From positions 1-41,427 of the IMG/VR virus record IMGVR_UViG_3300046005_000634: a stretch of 41,427 nt of DNA; one strand, given 5' to 3'. A model generated the notes under the pieces. That model worked only from the letters and a program-made list of their open reading frames with translations. It ran no database searches and was not told the DNA's origin. Within the stretch, counting starts at the first letter, position 1; every line of letters starts with the position of its first letter. The position numbers and the translations under genes are program-made. Of this stretch, positions 17,598-24,988 are shown piece by piece. This DNA is from a virus.

Positions 17598-18174
17598 TAC
17601 TTTCAATCATTTTATTCAAATACCATTGTGCTTTTTTCAATGATTCAATTCCGCCTTTGTGTTCGTATCGCCACATATATTTTTGAACGTTTCCTTTGCA
17701 ATAACCTAAAAACGCAGATTGTGTCATTGATGCATTGATAGCATCGATACATTCAATATCACCGTTATTGTAATGGGGTGGGCTATTCACGTTGTCATTG
17801 TAATTAACGGTTCGATTGATTTCTTCAACTGTTTTTTCGTTAATCGGTGTGATTCGAGTTTCAAACGATTCTACTTGCGTTGGTTGTTTCATAATTTCAT
17901 CTACTGGGTTTGGTTGTGGCGGCAATCGTTCAACTGGTACTTTGATTTTTTGAGCAGTTGTTAATGAATCCTTAACAACTGGATATTCAGACATACCAAA
18001 ATCAGTTAAAATGTAAGTTTTATCATCAAGCAGTTCGACTAACTTACACGCTTTCATTTGCGTTAAATGACCGAAAACAGTTTTGTAATTTTCACCTAAG
18101 TTTTCAGCTATTTCTTTTGCTGTGAGTTGATTTGAGCGTAAAGCCGCCGCTATTTGCTCTTTCATGTCTACCAT
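17593..18174 (-). CDS. Winged-helix plus DUF3310 fusion protein
   Basis: 193 residues. Residues about 5-58 look like a winged helix (LTAKEIAENLGENYKTVFGHLTQM, then LVELLDDKTYILTDFG). A Pro-rich linker follows. Residues 129-191 are DUF3310: VNSPPHYNNGDIECIDAI, then GYCKGNVQKYMWRYEHKGG and AQWYLNKMI. DUF3310 proteins are common in phages and related to the T7 gp1.7 nucleotide-kinase group; enzymatic activity here is not shown. The neighbours dut and thyX support a nucleotide role. Start overlaps the upstream stop by 7 bases. Confidence 0.75.
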   Translation of the reverse strand: MVDMKEQIAAALRSNQLTAKEIAENLGENYKTVFGHLTQMKACKLVELLDDKTYILTDFGMSEYPVVKDSLTTAQKIKVPVERLPPQPNPVDEIMKQPTQVESFETRITPINEKTVEEINRTVNYNDNVNSPPHYNNGDIECIDAINASMTQSAFLGYCKGNVQKYMWRYEHKGGIESLKKAQWYLNKMIESM

Positions 18175-18395
18175 AATTTCGCTACGTTAAAGTTTATTTG
18201 TTTTGTTTTAGGTCTACCAGCACTACGATTTAAAATTAGTCTTTCAAGTGTATCTTTGTTGTAAATCGCGTGAGGTTTTGTTTTACCTTCAACATGTCCA
18301 ACTGGTTCAATGCCGCTATTTTCTACTTGCTTATAAACAGTAATCAGCAGCATATTGTTTTCTTTAGCGAAGTCTTTGATTGTTATTGTTTTCAT
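18168..18395 (-). CDS. Small helix-turn-helix DNA-binding-like protein
   Basis: 75 residues. MKTITIKDFAKENNMLLITVYKQVENSGIEP reads as a helix-turn-helix of the type used to read a target, followed by VGHVEGKTKPHAIYNKDTLERLI, like MerR/excisionase-style wings, and a basic end (RPKTKQ). It is coupled by ATGA to the dut stop. Partner and target are unknown. Confidence 0.55.
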   Translation of the reverse strand: MKTITIKDFAKENNMLLITVYKQVENSGIEPVGHVEGKTKPHAIYNKDTLERLILNRSAGRPKTKQINFNVAKLW

Positions 18396-18829
18396 ATTCC
18401 AGTTGTGCCAAAACCTGCGCTATTGCGCGTTGTGTCATTGCTTAAACTGTCCACCTCAATAAACCCGTCAACACGCGCTAACGGTAAAAGGCACATTTGA
18501 GCTATTCTGTCATTCGGATTAACTTTGTAGGTTTCATTACTGCGATTCCAGACAGATACTTGGATTTCACCACGATAATCACTGTCAATAACACCGATTA
18601 AGTTACCCAAAACAATGCCGTGTTTGTGACCTAATCCACTACGCGGCATAATTAAACCTGTCCACCCGAATGGGATTTTCATTGCGAGACCAGTTGGAAT
18701 CAACAGCGTTTCATTCGGTGCAATGATTGTTGAATGGCTGATGCAAGCGTGTAAATCAACACCTGCCGCGCCACTGGTTTGAAATTCTGGAATGGTCGCG
18801 TTTTCACGCACTTTTGCTATTTTTATCAC
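18392..18829 (-). CDS. dut: dUTPase
   Basis: 145 residues, standard length for trimeric dUTPases. All five motifs are visible in order: SGAAGVDL, PRSGLG, GVIDSDYRGEI, DRIAQM and RNSAGFGTTG. The enzyme turns dUTP into dUMP and pyrophosphate, limiting uracil in phage DNA and feeding ThyX just upstream. Its start lies 26 bases inside the upstream basic-protein gene and its stop overlaps the next start (ATGA), so it is translated as part of the early operon. Confidence 0.93.
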   Translation of the reverse strand: MIKIAKVRENATIPEFQTSGAAGVDLHACISHSTIIAPNETLLIPTGLAMKIPFGWTGLIMPRSGLGHKHGIVLGNLIGVIDSDYRGEIQVSVWNRSNETYKVNPNDRIAQMCLLPLARVDGFIEVDSLSNDTTRNSAGFGTTGI

Positions 18830-19232
18830 GATTTTTCTCCCTTAGTTTTTTTGCATTGTTGTTTTTTTTGTCGCGCCACGCTTGAATACCGTGAGCCATG
18901 ATGAATTTTTCTTTGTACTTTTGAGTGTAATTTCTGCATTTTTCAGCATTATCCTTTCTCCATTGGCTTAAATAATAGGCGTTTTTATCACGCAACACCT
19001 TCATTTTTTCGGGATTGTTTTTTCTGTAATCGCGCATTCTTTGAAGGTGCTGTTGTTTGCTTTTATTTCTTTTTACGTTGTAAACAATATATGGATTCTT
19101 GATGTTTTTGGTTGCAATCGATTTAAAAATATCATTTGAATCTTCAACTTCATCTAATAGCTTAATCTTTTCAAAATCACGTTTTACAGATAACCGAGAA
19201 ACATAATAAGCAATATCACCAGTTTGTTGCAT
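18804..19232 (-). CDS. Basic, lysine-rich protein of unknown function
   Basis: 142 residues, very basic and Asn/Lys-rich. The part RMRDYRKNNPEKMKVLRDKN, then WRKDNAEKCRNYTQKYKEKF resembles the spacer found in HNH/endonuclease VII-like phage proteins, but no HNH or zinc residues follow, so it may be a remnant or a nucleic-acid-binding protein. GAGGTGAG lies 8 bases before the ATG at 19232. It overlaps dut by 26 bases and the preceding gene by 17. Confidence 0.5.
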   Translation of the reverse strand: MQQTGDIAYYVSRLSVKRDFEKIKLLDEVEDSNDIFKSIATKNIKNPYIVYNVKRNKSKQQHLQRMRDYRKNNPEKMKVLRDKNAYYLSQWRKDNAEKCRNYTQKYKEKFIMAHGIQAWRDKKNNNAKKLREKNRDKNSKSA

Positions 19233-19389
19233 CTATGCTCACCTCTAAACCACAATCAATACACTGCTTAATTTTACGGCTGCGAAACTGTGCAAAATGC
19301 GTGTGTTTGCATTCGTACTGTGACTTAATGCTGTAAGCAACAAATCCCATTCCAATTAAGCCAACGATAATTATGTAAATAAATATCAT
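19216..19389 (-). CDS. Small membrane protein with zinc-ribbon-like tail
   Basis: 57 residues from ATG 19389, which overlaps the thyX stop as ATGA; a start at 19440 would run 17 residues into thyX and is less likely. Residues 2-19 are a transmembrane helix (IFIYIIIVGLIGMGFVAYS). After it come C..H.H and CIDC (residues about 27-46), which could bind one zinc ion. Unknown function; location between thyX and a basic protein gives no clear hint. Confidence 0.55.
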   Translation of the reverse strand: MIFIYIIIVGLIGMGFVAYSIKSQYECKHTHFAQFRSRKIKQCIDCGLEVSIDATNW

Positions 19390-20264
19390 AAATCCACCGA
19401 TTGGCGGTGTTGAATCCATCCTTTGAAGTTTCCACTCCAAGCAAATGAAAACCTATTTATATCCTTGCTAACGTGTGTTGCACCTTCTTGATAAAGTAAA
19501 TCGCCAAAACCGCTATTAAAAGAATGTTTAGCGTGCCGCATTGGCTTTGCCTGATGCTCAAACGGAGAAAGATGTTTATCAGCAAGCAATCTTTGAGCAA
19601 GATCTAAGTCTTTTTCAATGTCAGGTTTGCTGTTGTCGTGATTCAAATATGACACACGGGCGCAACGCGCCGCGCTGATTAGCAGCAAGTCTTCTACCGA
19701 AAAATCACCGTTAAATTCATTTTGATTTAAATACGGCGCGTGCCATTCACCATTACTTAATAATTCTGGCATTGATTCATCCATTGCAGTTTTCATAGCT
19801 TGAGCCAATTCCTGCATTTCGGGTTGTGCTGCATGATGCAAACGCAATGCAAAAAAGTTATCCCATTCTGTAGCTGTTACAACGACTTTAACGGTTGAGA
19901 ATGGCTCGAGTAATCGGTTTATCCACTGTTTATGTACATGATGATGGTCTAGCACGGTTGCGCCAGAAATAACTGCATTTTTAACTACATTCCATGCTTC
20001 TTTTGCGTAAAACATATCGCAATCGCTTATTATTTCATTTGACTGCATACCGCTTTTATTTTTCATAAAAACAGGAGTTGCATTGCTATTTAACGCATCA
20101 ATCATTTTCTGCACTGGAACGGCGCGGCTTGATTGTGCAGAACGACTAAACATTCTGTGCGTGTTGAATTGAGCCAATAAAAAACGCTCAAATTCTAATT
20201 CCATTGTTGTGATTCTGATACCGCTTTCACTAATTGAATCGGCGATTATTTTTGCTGTTGTCAT
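19386..20264 (-). CDS. thyX: Flavin-dependent thymidylate synthase (ThyX)
   Basis: 292 residues. The ThyX signature is present in a divergent form: THRMFSRSAQSSR at 35-47, where the classic motif has RHRxxSxNxxSxR. Also seen are ARCARVSYL, HLSPFEH and a C-terminal GNFKGWIQHR. ThyX makes dTMP from dUMP using FAD, NADPH and methylene-tetrahydrofolate. With dut two genes downstream it forms a dTMP-supply pair. The start overlaps the small zinc-finger gene by ATGA. The first Arg of the usual RHR is Thr here. Confidence 0.88.
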   Translation of the reverse strand: MTTAKIIADSISESGIRITTMELEFERFLLAQFNTHRMFSRSAQSSRAVPVQKMIDALNSNATPVFMKNKSGMQSNEIISDCDMFYAKEAWNVVKNAVISGATVLDHHHVHKQWINRLLEPFSTVKVVVTATEWDNFFALRLHHAAQPEMQELAQAMKTAMDESMPELLSNGEWHAPYLNQNEFNGDFSVEDLLLISAARCARVSYLNHDNSKPDIEKDLDLAQRLLADKHLSPFEHQAKPMRHAKHSFNSGFGDLLYQEGATHVSKDINRFSFAWSGNFKGWIQHRQSVDL

Positions 20265-20428
20265 TTAAACCTACTGTTTGCTGGTTTGTGGTCATAAATT
20301 GAAATATAAGCACTTGGCTTTTTTTCGGTTGTTGGTGTTGGTTCAAGTGTTTCACGCGCTACTTTTGAGCATTTATCTGTGTGTAACTTGTGCGTTCTAC
20401 TATGTTTGCAAATAGGGCATTTATACAT
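20261..20428 (-). CDS. 55-residue zinc-finger-like protein
   Basis: Short ORF with GGTGA before ATG 20428 and a TGA overlapping the thyX ATG. It starts MYKCPICKHSRTHKLHTDKC: CPIC, then H..H and a further Cys can make one zinc site. A Pro/Thr/Lys linker and SAYISIYDHKPANSRFK follow. Unknown function; coupling to thyX and conserved-looking zinc ligands argue it is a real gene. Confidence 0.6.
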   Translation of the reverse strand: MYKCPICKHSRTHKLHTDKCSKVARETLEPTPTTEKKPSAYISIYDHKPANSRFK

Positions 20429-20437
20429 ATTTCACCG

Positions 20438-20815
20438 TTAATAAAAAAGCAACCCGCCGAGTTTTATCGGCGTGGTTTTCGTCTTGTATCGTTTGCCGAG
20501 TTTTAACGTGTTGAAATAAACGTAATTTGGTTTTATGCCTTTTACGCTTACTTTGTTTAGCGATTGTGACAGCGACCGTGATAGTTGCCATGCGTTTTTG
20601 TCCTTTTCGCCTATCGGTTTAGGCGGTGTAATTTTATATTTCGATGTCCATGCAAACTGCCGATGCCTTGCTAATTCTTTACATGGTTTTTCACGGTTTA
20701 GCGTTGCGCGGTTGCGTAGCACTTGCATTGTTGCAATTTGCGCCGCTATTGGTTCGCTGCGTGCTTCACGGTATGAAACCAATGCAAAACACAGAGCGGC
20801 TGTTATGGCACTCAT
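20438..20815 (-). CDS. Cell-wall hydrolase, SleB-like
   Basis: 125 residues. ITAALCFALVSYREARSEP, AAQIATMQVLRNRA, QFAWTSK and a final YVYFNTLKLG...LGGLLFY follow the order of the SleB/Hydrolase_2 family (EARGE with catalytic Glu, VLNR, QFSW, IGxHxFY). The His normally near the end is Leu here. Family members cut peptidoglycan. It is coupled (ATGA) to a 32-residue membrane protein upstream, like a holin/hydrolase pair, although the main lysozyme is elsewhere. No signal peptide beyond the domain's own first helix. Confidence 0.65.
   Translation of the reverse strand: MSAITAALCFALVSYREARSEPIAAQIATMQVLRNRATLNREKPCKELARHRQFAWTSKYKITPPKPIGEKDKNAWQLSRSLSQSLNKVSVKGIKPNYVYFNTLKLGKRYKTKTTPIKLGGLLFY
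20443..20472 (-). terminator. Hairpin plus T6 before the zinc-finger gene
   Basis: CGCCGA / TCGGCG 6-bp stem (20455-20472), inside the 3' end of the hydrolase gene. On the minus strand it is followed 6 bases later by T6 and then GGTGA and ATG 20428. The spacing from stem to T-run is longer than in a good terminator. Confidence 0.35.
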
Positions 20816-20910
20816 TTTGCAGTGTGCAAGTAATGGATAAAAGAAACTAACAAAACAACCGTTAATCCTTCGATTGCTTCAATAAATGCGTACCAGTCTG
20901 AAAAATTCAT
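20812..20910 (-). CDS. 32-residue single-helix membrane protein, possible holin
   Basis: From ATG 20910, which has AAGGA 7 bases upstream; a longer reading from 21018 would run through the leader hairpin and overlap the previous gene. The short protein has a soluble MNFSDWYAFIEA start, a helix GLTVVLLVSFIHYLH and a Lys end. The stop overlaps the hydrolase start as ATGA. The pairing with a peptidoglycan hydrolase suggests a holin or other membrane helper, by context only. Confidence 0.5.
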   Translation of the reverse strand: MNFSDWYAFIEAIEGLTVVLLVSFIHYLHTAK

Positions 20911-20922
20911 AAGTAATTCCTT

Positions 20923-20944
20923 AAAAAAGAACCGCGTCTGCGGC
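20923..20944 (-). terminator. Small hairpin plus T6 before the 32-residue gene
   Basis: CCGC/GCGG stem extended by one G.U pair that exists only in the minus-strand RNA, then T6 and AAGGA. It is weak (4-5 bp), but has the same layout as other leaders in this operon. Confidence 0.4.
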
Positions 20945-20962
20945 AAGAGTGAGGAGGTGCTT

Positions 20963-21217
20963 TTAACAGGTTGTATAATTTGCCCAGTCGGCAATAAAAA
21001 ACGGGTTTTCATCTTCAATTAAGCAATCATATTTTGTTCTAAGATGTGTTTTGTACAAATAACGCATCTCTTTTGTTTGTGTAAAGTCGGTGATTGCTTT
21101 TTGATCCACTTTACGACGCGCCAAAACATCTTGAAATTTGCTTGATAAATCTTTAAAAGCGATACCACGCATAATTGCGCCACTCACTAAAAGATTGTCG
21201 ATAATTTGATTTGCCAT
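20963..21217 (-). CDS. Hypothetical early protein, 84 residues
   Basis: MANQIIDNLLVSGAIMRGIA, then a basic stretch LARRKVDQKAITDF and an acidic, aromatic end. No family recognised; no membrane helix. A TTAGGA ribosome site lies 8 bases before ATG 21217. It has its own promoter candidate and hairpin leader, which suggests it begins a sub-operon covering the small membrane protein, hydrolase, ThyX and dUTPase. Confidence 0.5.
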   Translation of the reverse strand: MANQIIDNLLVSGAIMRGIAFKDLSSKFQDVLARRKVDQKAITDFTQTKEMRYLYKTHLRTKYDCLIEDENPFFIADWANYTTC

Positions 21218-21225
21218 TTTGATAT

Positions 21226-21344
21226 TCCTAAAAAGTTAATTGAGTTACTGGAAAGCAACCGTTTCAAACATATCCGCATAAATTCTAAATAGTTAAATGC
21301 TTCCCAGTGATTAAAATTATATTATAAATTATTACCCAAGTAAA
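21226..21344 (-). promoter_or_regulatory. Promoter and hairpin leader before the 84-residue gene
   Basis: Minus-strand TTTACT (21339-21344), 17-base spacer, TATAAT (21316-21321). Downstream, an 11-bp stem (21298-21308 with 21247-21257) includes a G.U pair possible only in the minus RNA. It is followed by TTAACTTTTTAGGA (21226-21239), which contains the ribosome site and is identical to that before the exonuclease gene at 28046-28059. The -35 matches that of the early promoter at 29460. Confidence 0.6.
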
Positions 21345-21727
21345 TAACATTTTTTAAATGCTTCAATCGCGCCCTCATAACCAATCGCTACACACGCGAA
21401 CGCGCCTAGCTTTTGAGCGTTTAACAGGTAATCAATTTGCTCTTTTGAAATGGTAGCGCATGGACTTCGTGACTTTAATTCGCAAACAAAAGGCGGGTTT
21501 GCTGGAATGATTATGTCAGCAGCTCCAGTTGTTAAACCTTCGGCTTTTTGCTTTTGAATTTGCATAGCTGAACGCTTGCCTTCATTTCTAACGTGTGTTG
21601 CAATCGCGCCATATTGTGGATATTCACGGCGTAGCTTTGCAAAGAATGTCATTGCGTGTTGGCTTTCGCTTGCCGTGTCGAGTTTATCTGGTGTGCCGAA
21701 TAGTTGTATTTCAGGCGGTAGTTTCAT
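21332..21727 (-). CDS. VRR-NUC domain nuclease
   Basis: 131 residues, the usual size of stand-alone phage VRR-NUC proteins. Visible catalytic pattern: E21-x-Q23, HVRNEGKRS near 45-53, D71 in TGAADIIIP, E83-x-K85 in CELKSRS, and Q97. This is a PD-(D/E)XK fold that can act on branched DNA, likely in replication-fork or recombination-intermediate processing. Start overlaps the HNH gene stop by ATGA; GAGG precedes it. Confidence 0.85.
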   Translation of the reverse strand: MKLPPEIQLFGTPDKLDTASESQHAMTFFAKLRREYPQYGAIATHVRNEGKRSAMQIQKQKAEGLTTGAADIIIPANPPFVCELKSRSPCATISKEQIDYLLNAQKLGAFACVAIGYEGAIEAFKKCYLLG

Positions 21728-22314
21728 TTTATTGCCTCGTGTAATTTGGCTAATGTTTGAATGACTGGCTTTAGTTCTTTGTGTTCATTTAGCCAGTTAT
21801 AAGACTTGCAAAGCCTTGTAAATTCGCCGCGTGGTATTAGCATCAAGTTATCAATATCGCAGTTTAAACGGTTGTTATCTTTAAAAGAAACAATCATGCC
21901 GTCTGGTATTTTGCCGTGATGTTGTTCCCATACCCAACGATGCTTTACAACAAAGTTTTTTGAAGCGCGTTGATGCTCGTTTGTAACTTTAATTCTAAGC
22001 CAGCGATTATCTTTTACTGATTCATAACCAACGCCTTTTGTATGTACATCATGTTTTGGCTTAAACCATGTTTTTTTGCAGGCTTCGGGGCAATAGCCTT
22101 TTTTGCCTTTGTTCCAAGTCTTATGTCCTGTCTTGAAATTTGATACTCGAACCATTTTTAAACCAAGTTCGCGCCTGCAATGATTTCTAATTGCTTCGAC
22201 GTTTTTATTTTCGTTAAACTCACGATTGAACAATGCGGTTAAGATAACGCGGTCAAGAATCGGGTGACGCTTTAAAAAAGCGTCTTGTTCTGGTGTGTAA
22301 GTTCTTTTTCCCAT
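21724..22314 (-). CDS. HNH endonuclease with N-terminal SANT/HTH-like part
   Basis: 196 residues. Residues 5-50 (YTPEQDAFLKRHP...NVEAIRNHCRREL) look like a Myb/SANT helix-turn-helix. A linker with TGHKTWNKGKKG, common in free-standing phage homing nucleases, follows. The HNH core is at about 122-160: VVKHRWVWEQHHGKIPDG, VSFKDNNRLNCDIDNLMLI. It may be a mobile homing enzyme inserted in the operon. It overlaps both neighbours by 1-4 bases, so it is well integrated. Confidence 0.85.
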   Translation of the reverse strand: MGKRTYTPEQDAFLKRHPILDRVILTALFNREFNENKNVEAIRNHCRRELGLKMVRVSNFKTGHKTWNKGKKGYCPEACKKTWFKPKHDVHTKGVGYESVKDNRWLRIKVTNEHQRASKNFVVKHRWVWEQHHGKIPDGMIVSFKDNNRLNCDIDNLMLIPRGEFTRLCKSYNWLNEHKELKPVIQTLAKLHEAIK

Positions 22315-22544
22315 TATTGCAGTATCGCTGGTAATGTTTTGCGTTCATAATTCGGTGTGTCATAAACGGCGTTTTGAGCATCTAAAACTAAACGCGCGTT
22401 TGCAATGACATTTTGGCTAATTGCAGATATTGCTTTTGTACGTTCAATTTCTGTTTTGAGTTCGTCGCTGTTTAGTGATTCATTGCCCAAGCGTTCAAGC
22501 TGTGCAAAAAGATGATTGTTTAAATCTGTGAGTGTGTTTTTCAT
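22314..22544 (-). CDS. Conserved small phage protein, 76 residues, unknown
   Basis: Sequence MKNTLTDLNNHLFAQLERLGN, then ELKTEIERTKAISAISQNVI and ARLVLDAQNAV, ending TLPAILQ. It is fully helical with a heptad feel, resembling small proteins often found in phage replication blocks. No function known. TGGA precedes the ATG and a palindromic repeat lies in its leader. Stop and next start overlap as TAATG. Confidence 0.6.
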   Translation of the reverse strand: MKNTLTDLNNHLFAQLERLGNESLNSDELKTEIERTKAISAISQNVIANARLVLDAQNAVYDTPNYERKTLPAILQ

Positions 22545-22562
22545 TTTATTTATTCCAGTTTT

Positions 22563-22577
22563 GCACGTCCTTGTGCG
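22563..22577. repeat. Palindromic repeat copy A
   Basis: TGCACGTCCTTGTGC(GT), partly self-complementary (GCAC/GTGC). It is nearly identical to copy B at 28066-28082 (one-base insertion). Both sit in the leader of a minus-strand gene. Confidence 0.5.
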
Positions 22578-22586
22578 TTTAAAAAT

Positions 22587-23138
22587 CTAAATTTTTGACA
22601 TATTTAAAAACTTTTCCATAACATCATGAAAGTTATGAAGGTGTTTTTTGTCGATAAAATAACTTTTTGAAAATCTTTGAGTTATTCCTGTGTCAAAAAT
22701 CTTTTCGCCTTTTTCTATACAGACGGCATTTTTTATAAAGTCGTCACGTTTAATAAATCCATACGGCTTGATAAAAGAAAGGCTTGAATCAGTAAGAAAA
22801 AAAGCATATCCGCTTATGTTTTCTTGCTTTAAACAGTGCGGACTAACCTGCCCAACTAAATAATCATAAATGCTCACCTTGCAATCAATGGATAAATTAC
22901 AAATTTTTAAGTCTTCATCGTCATAAATATAGGGCGAAGAAATATCTTTTTTGTAGTCTATTTCATTTATCCTGCAAAATTCAGCAAGCCATAATTGCGC
23001 GTATTTACCTGTCGTTATGCGTTGCATCTTTTGATGCCCGTCTTGCCACCCGTTATAGTCAAACGTGTGGCTAATTGATTCAAGCGCATACATCCGCGCC
23101 TCGTTCAAAATTGCGCTATTCGCAGGATATTTAAACAT
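22587..23138 (-). CDS. PD-(D/E)XK-like nuclease candidate next to methyltransferase
   Basis: 183 residues. Residues about 40-60 (ITTGKYAQLWLAEFCRING-like) then D65...DDED at 73-76...IDCK at 84-87 followed by VSIYDY give an E..D...D-x-K arrangement typical of PD-(D/E)XK nucleases. Beta strands GYAFFLTDSS and YGFIKRDDF follow as in restriction-enzyme folds. The ATG lies 8 bases inside the end of the ParB-methyltransferase gene. A restriction or site-specific nicking role is possible; alternatively a repair nuclease. Not proven by sequence alone. Confidence 0.5.
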   Translation of the reverse strand: MFKYPANSAILNEARMYALESISHTFDYNGWQDGHQKMQRITTGKYAQLWLAEFCRINEIDYKKDISSPYIYDDEDLKICNLSIDCKVSIYDYLVGQVSPHCLKQENISGYAFFLTDSSLSFIKPYGFIKRDDFIKNAVCIEKGEKIFDTGITQRFSKSYFIDKKHLHNFHDVMEKFLNMSKI

Positions 23139-24858
23139 TATTAAACCTGTTTTCTGCGATTTGAATGTATAGCGGATTCATTTCAAAGCCAATGCAACGA
23201 CGTTTTGTTTTAATTGCCGCCACTCCAGTTGTGCCACTACCCATGAATAAATCTAAAACCAATCCGTCATCAGGGCATGATGCTTTAATAATGCGCTCGA
23301 TAAGCTCCACGGGCTTTTGAGTTGGGTGGTCGGTTCTATCTGCGTTTTTGTTATCAACGCAAGGAAAACGCCACACATTAGACGGACTTTTGAACTCGTA
23401 AGAAACGCCTTTATATTCCCTTACGTTTTCTTCACTGCGTTCCAATTTTACGCTTTCAGAATCTTCAAATGTTTTGTCTGTTTTGCTGAAATACAAAATA
23501 TCTTCATGGCGATTTACCCACAAACCGCCGCCTGCGCCTTGAATTGTGTCCCATGTTATCCAGTTACGATAATGAAAACCAATTGAATCCATGCGGTGTT
23601 GAATGTGACTTAGCATTCGATTGATGCCGAAAACATAGATTGAACCTGTAGGCTTTAATACGCGAAAGCAATCCGTCAACCATGTTTCGCACCAATCGGC
23701 AAACTCTTTGCCACTGCCGTAAGAGTCCCATTCTGCTTTGTCCATGTTATAAGGCGGGTCAATACAAATTAAATCAACTGATTCACTCAATAAGTTTTTG
23801 ATTAACACTGTCGAATCACCTTGCGTTAATTTAGGCATTAAGCGTTCTCGCTCTGCCAGCTCTGCTAGCTCCTTATTGCGTTTAGCTTGCTCTGCTATTT
23901 CAGCATCAGTTAATACGCGGCTATATTTGACCTCTTGAATAGCATGGTTGTTGCAAAATGAAACAACGGATTGATACTCGGCTCGAATAGATTTAATGTC
24001 AAAATAATCATCAAGCGATTTTAAATTTTTAGTGAATATCTCGCGTTGGTCGTATTTATAGGCTACAGGATTGTGAATGTAATACTCCACGCCATCACGG
24101 GTTTCTGTGCCATCACGGGTTTCATTGCTAAATAGCGTAACAGTTGATAACTTTTCAAGACTTGAATTTATTTCAGCAACGGCGTTTTCAATGCGCTTTG
24201 CGGTTGCTGGAACGGTTGCGATTTCTTTAAAATCCGCCGTCATCCAGCCTAATAACTGAACCGACTTAACGCGCTGTACTGCGCTTTGAACATCTTTAAC
24301 GCTCCAGTCACATTTGATTAACAAGTCTGTGAGCAATTGCCAGTGTTCAGAATCGGCTTTGCTGATTTCATAGAGGTGGCGTGGTTTGTCTTGAACTTGT
24401 CGGCACGTGCCGATAAGTGAGCTATAAACTTTTGCTGCATTAACCCATTCACCTAATGAATCTTTGCTTTTGCCGATTTCATCAGCATAGCTTTTCAATC
24501 CGCTACCTTTTACGCCTTGCGCTTTGCCTACCATTTCAAGCGCATGAATGCCTATTTCAAGCGCAAGCAACTCACCTTGATTGTTTGCTTTCACCAGTTC
24601 CATATAAGCCGTGTCATCGTCCATTTCAGTTATCCAGCATGGCACGGAATCTAAACCAGCTTTAATTGCCGCTTGATAGCGGTGGTGTCCACTGGTGATT
24701 TCAAAGTAATCCGCAACAGGTCTAACATGAATTGCGTGACGTGGTTCAAAACCGTTTTGTAAGCCAGCAACGATGCCGTCAATCACGTCGTCACGCATAA
24801 TTAGGCGTGGGTTTTTAGGGTGTGGTTTTAAATCTGCAATCTTTACTAATTCAATCAT
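23131..24858 (-). CDS. ParB-domain DNA methyltransferase fusion (575 residues)
   Basis: Residues 1-100 are a ParB/Srx-like domain (LKPHPKNPRL, then TSGHHRYQAAIKAG at 55-68). A helical middle resembles ParB's DNA-binding part (LKSYADEIGKSKDSLGEWV). The C-terminal part is an amino-methyltransferase: DPPY at 367-370 and FMGSGTT at 538-544, with HPTQKPVELIERI before it. The DPPY-first order is the beta class (N6-adenine or N4-cytosine). A TRDG tandem duplication sits at about 247-257. Target site unknown. Preceded by a terminator-like leader; overlaps the nuclease candidate by 8 bases. Confidence 0.88.
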   Translation of the reverse strand: MIELVKIADLKPHPKNPRLIMRDDVIDGIVAGLQNGFEPRHAIHVRPVADYFEITSGHHRYQAAIKAGLDSVPCWITEMDDDTAYMELVKANNQGELLALEIGIHALEMVGKAQGVKGSGLKSYADEIGKSKDSLGEWVNAAKVYSSLIGTCRQVQDKPRHLYEISKADSEHWQLLTDLLIKCDWSVKDVQSAVQRVKSVQLLGWMTADFKEIATVPATAKRIENAVAEINSSLEKLSTVTLFSNETRDGTETRDGVEYYIHNPVAYKYDQREIFTKNLKSLDDYFDIKSIRAEYQSVVSFCNNHAIQEVKYSRVLTDAEIAEQAKRNKELAELAERERLMPKLTQGDSTVLIKNLLSESVDLICIDPPYNMDKAEWDSYGSGKEFADWCETWLTDCFRVLKPTGSIYVFGINRMLSHIQHRMDSIGFHYRNWITWDTIQGAGGGLWVNRHEDILYFSKTDKTFEDSESVKLERSEENVREYKGVSYEFKSPSNVWRFPCVDNKNADRTDHPTQKPVELIERIIKASCPDDGLVLDLFMGSGTTGVAAIKTKRRCIGFEMNPLYIQIAENRFNNV

Positions 24859-24869
24859 TTTATTTCTCG

Positions 24870-24945
24870 CATAAAAAAAGCCGAACTTTCTAATGTTGTC
24901 GCACGGGTCAAGAAATTTACCCCAACATATAGAAAATACGGCTTT
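24870..24945 (-). terminator. Long hairpin and T7 tract directly before the methyltransferase gene
   Basis: Stem blocks AAAGCCG/CGGCTTT (24877-24883 with 24939-24945), TTCTA/TAGAA and ATGTTG/CAACAT total 18 bp, with a 4x4 internal loop and one bulge. The 24-base loop holds a further GGGT/ACCC pair on the minus RNA. T7 follows on the minus strand, then the ribosome site GCGAGA. It separates helicase from methyltransferase. Confidence 0.75.
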
Positions 24946-24988
24946 GTTTAATTTCTTGTTTTAATGAGTGCGAATCACAAAACGCATT

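Noticed and set aside
24091-24122. Short tandem repeat (TRDG twice) in the methyltransferase gene
   Set aside because: Only two copies with an 18-base period in a linker; likely a small in-frame duplication, not a functional array.
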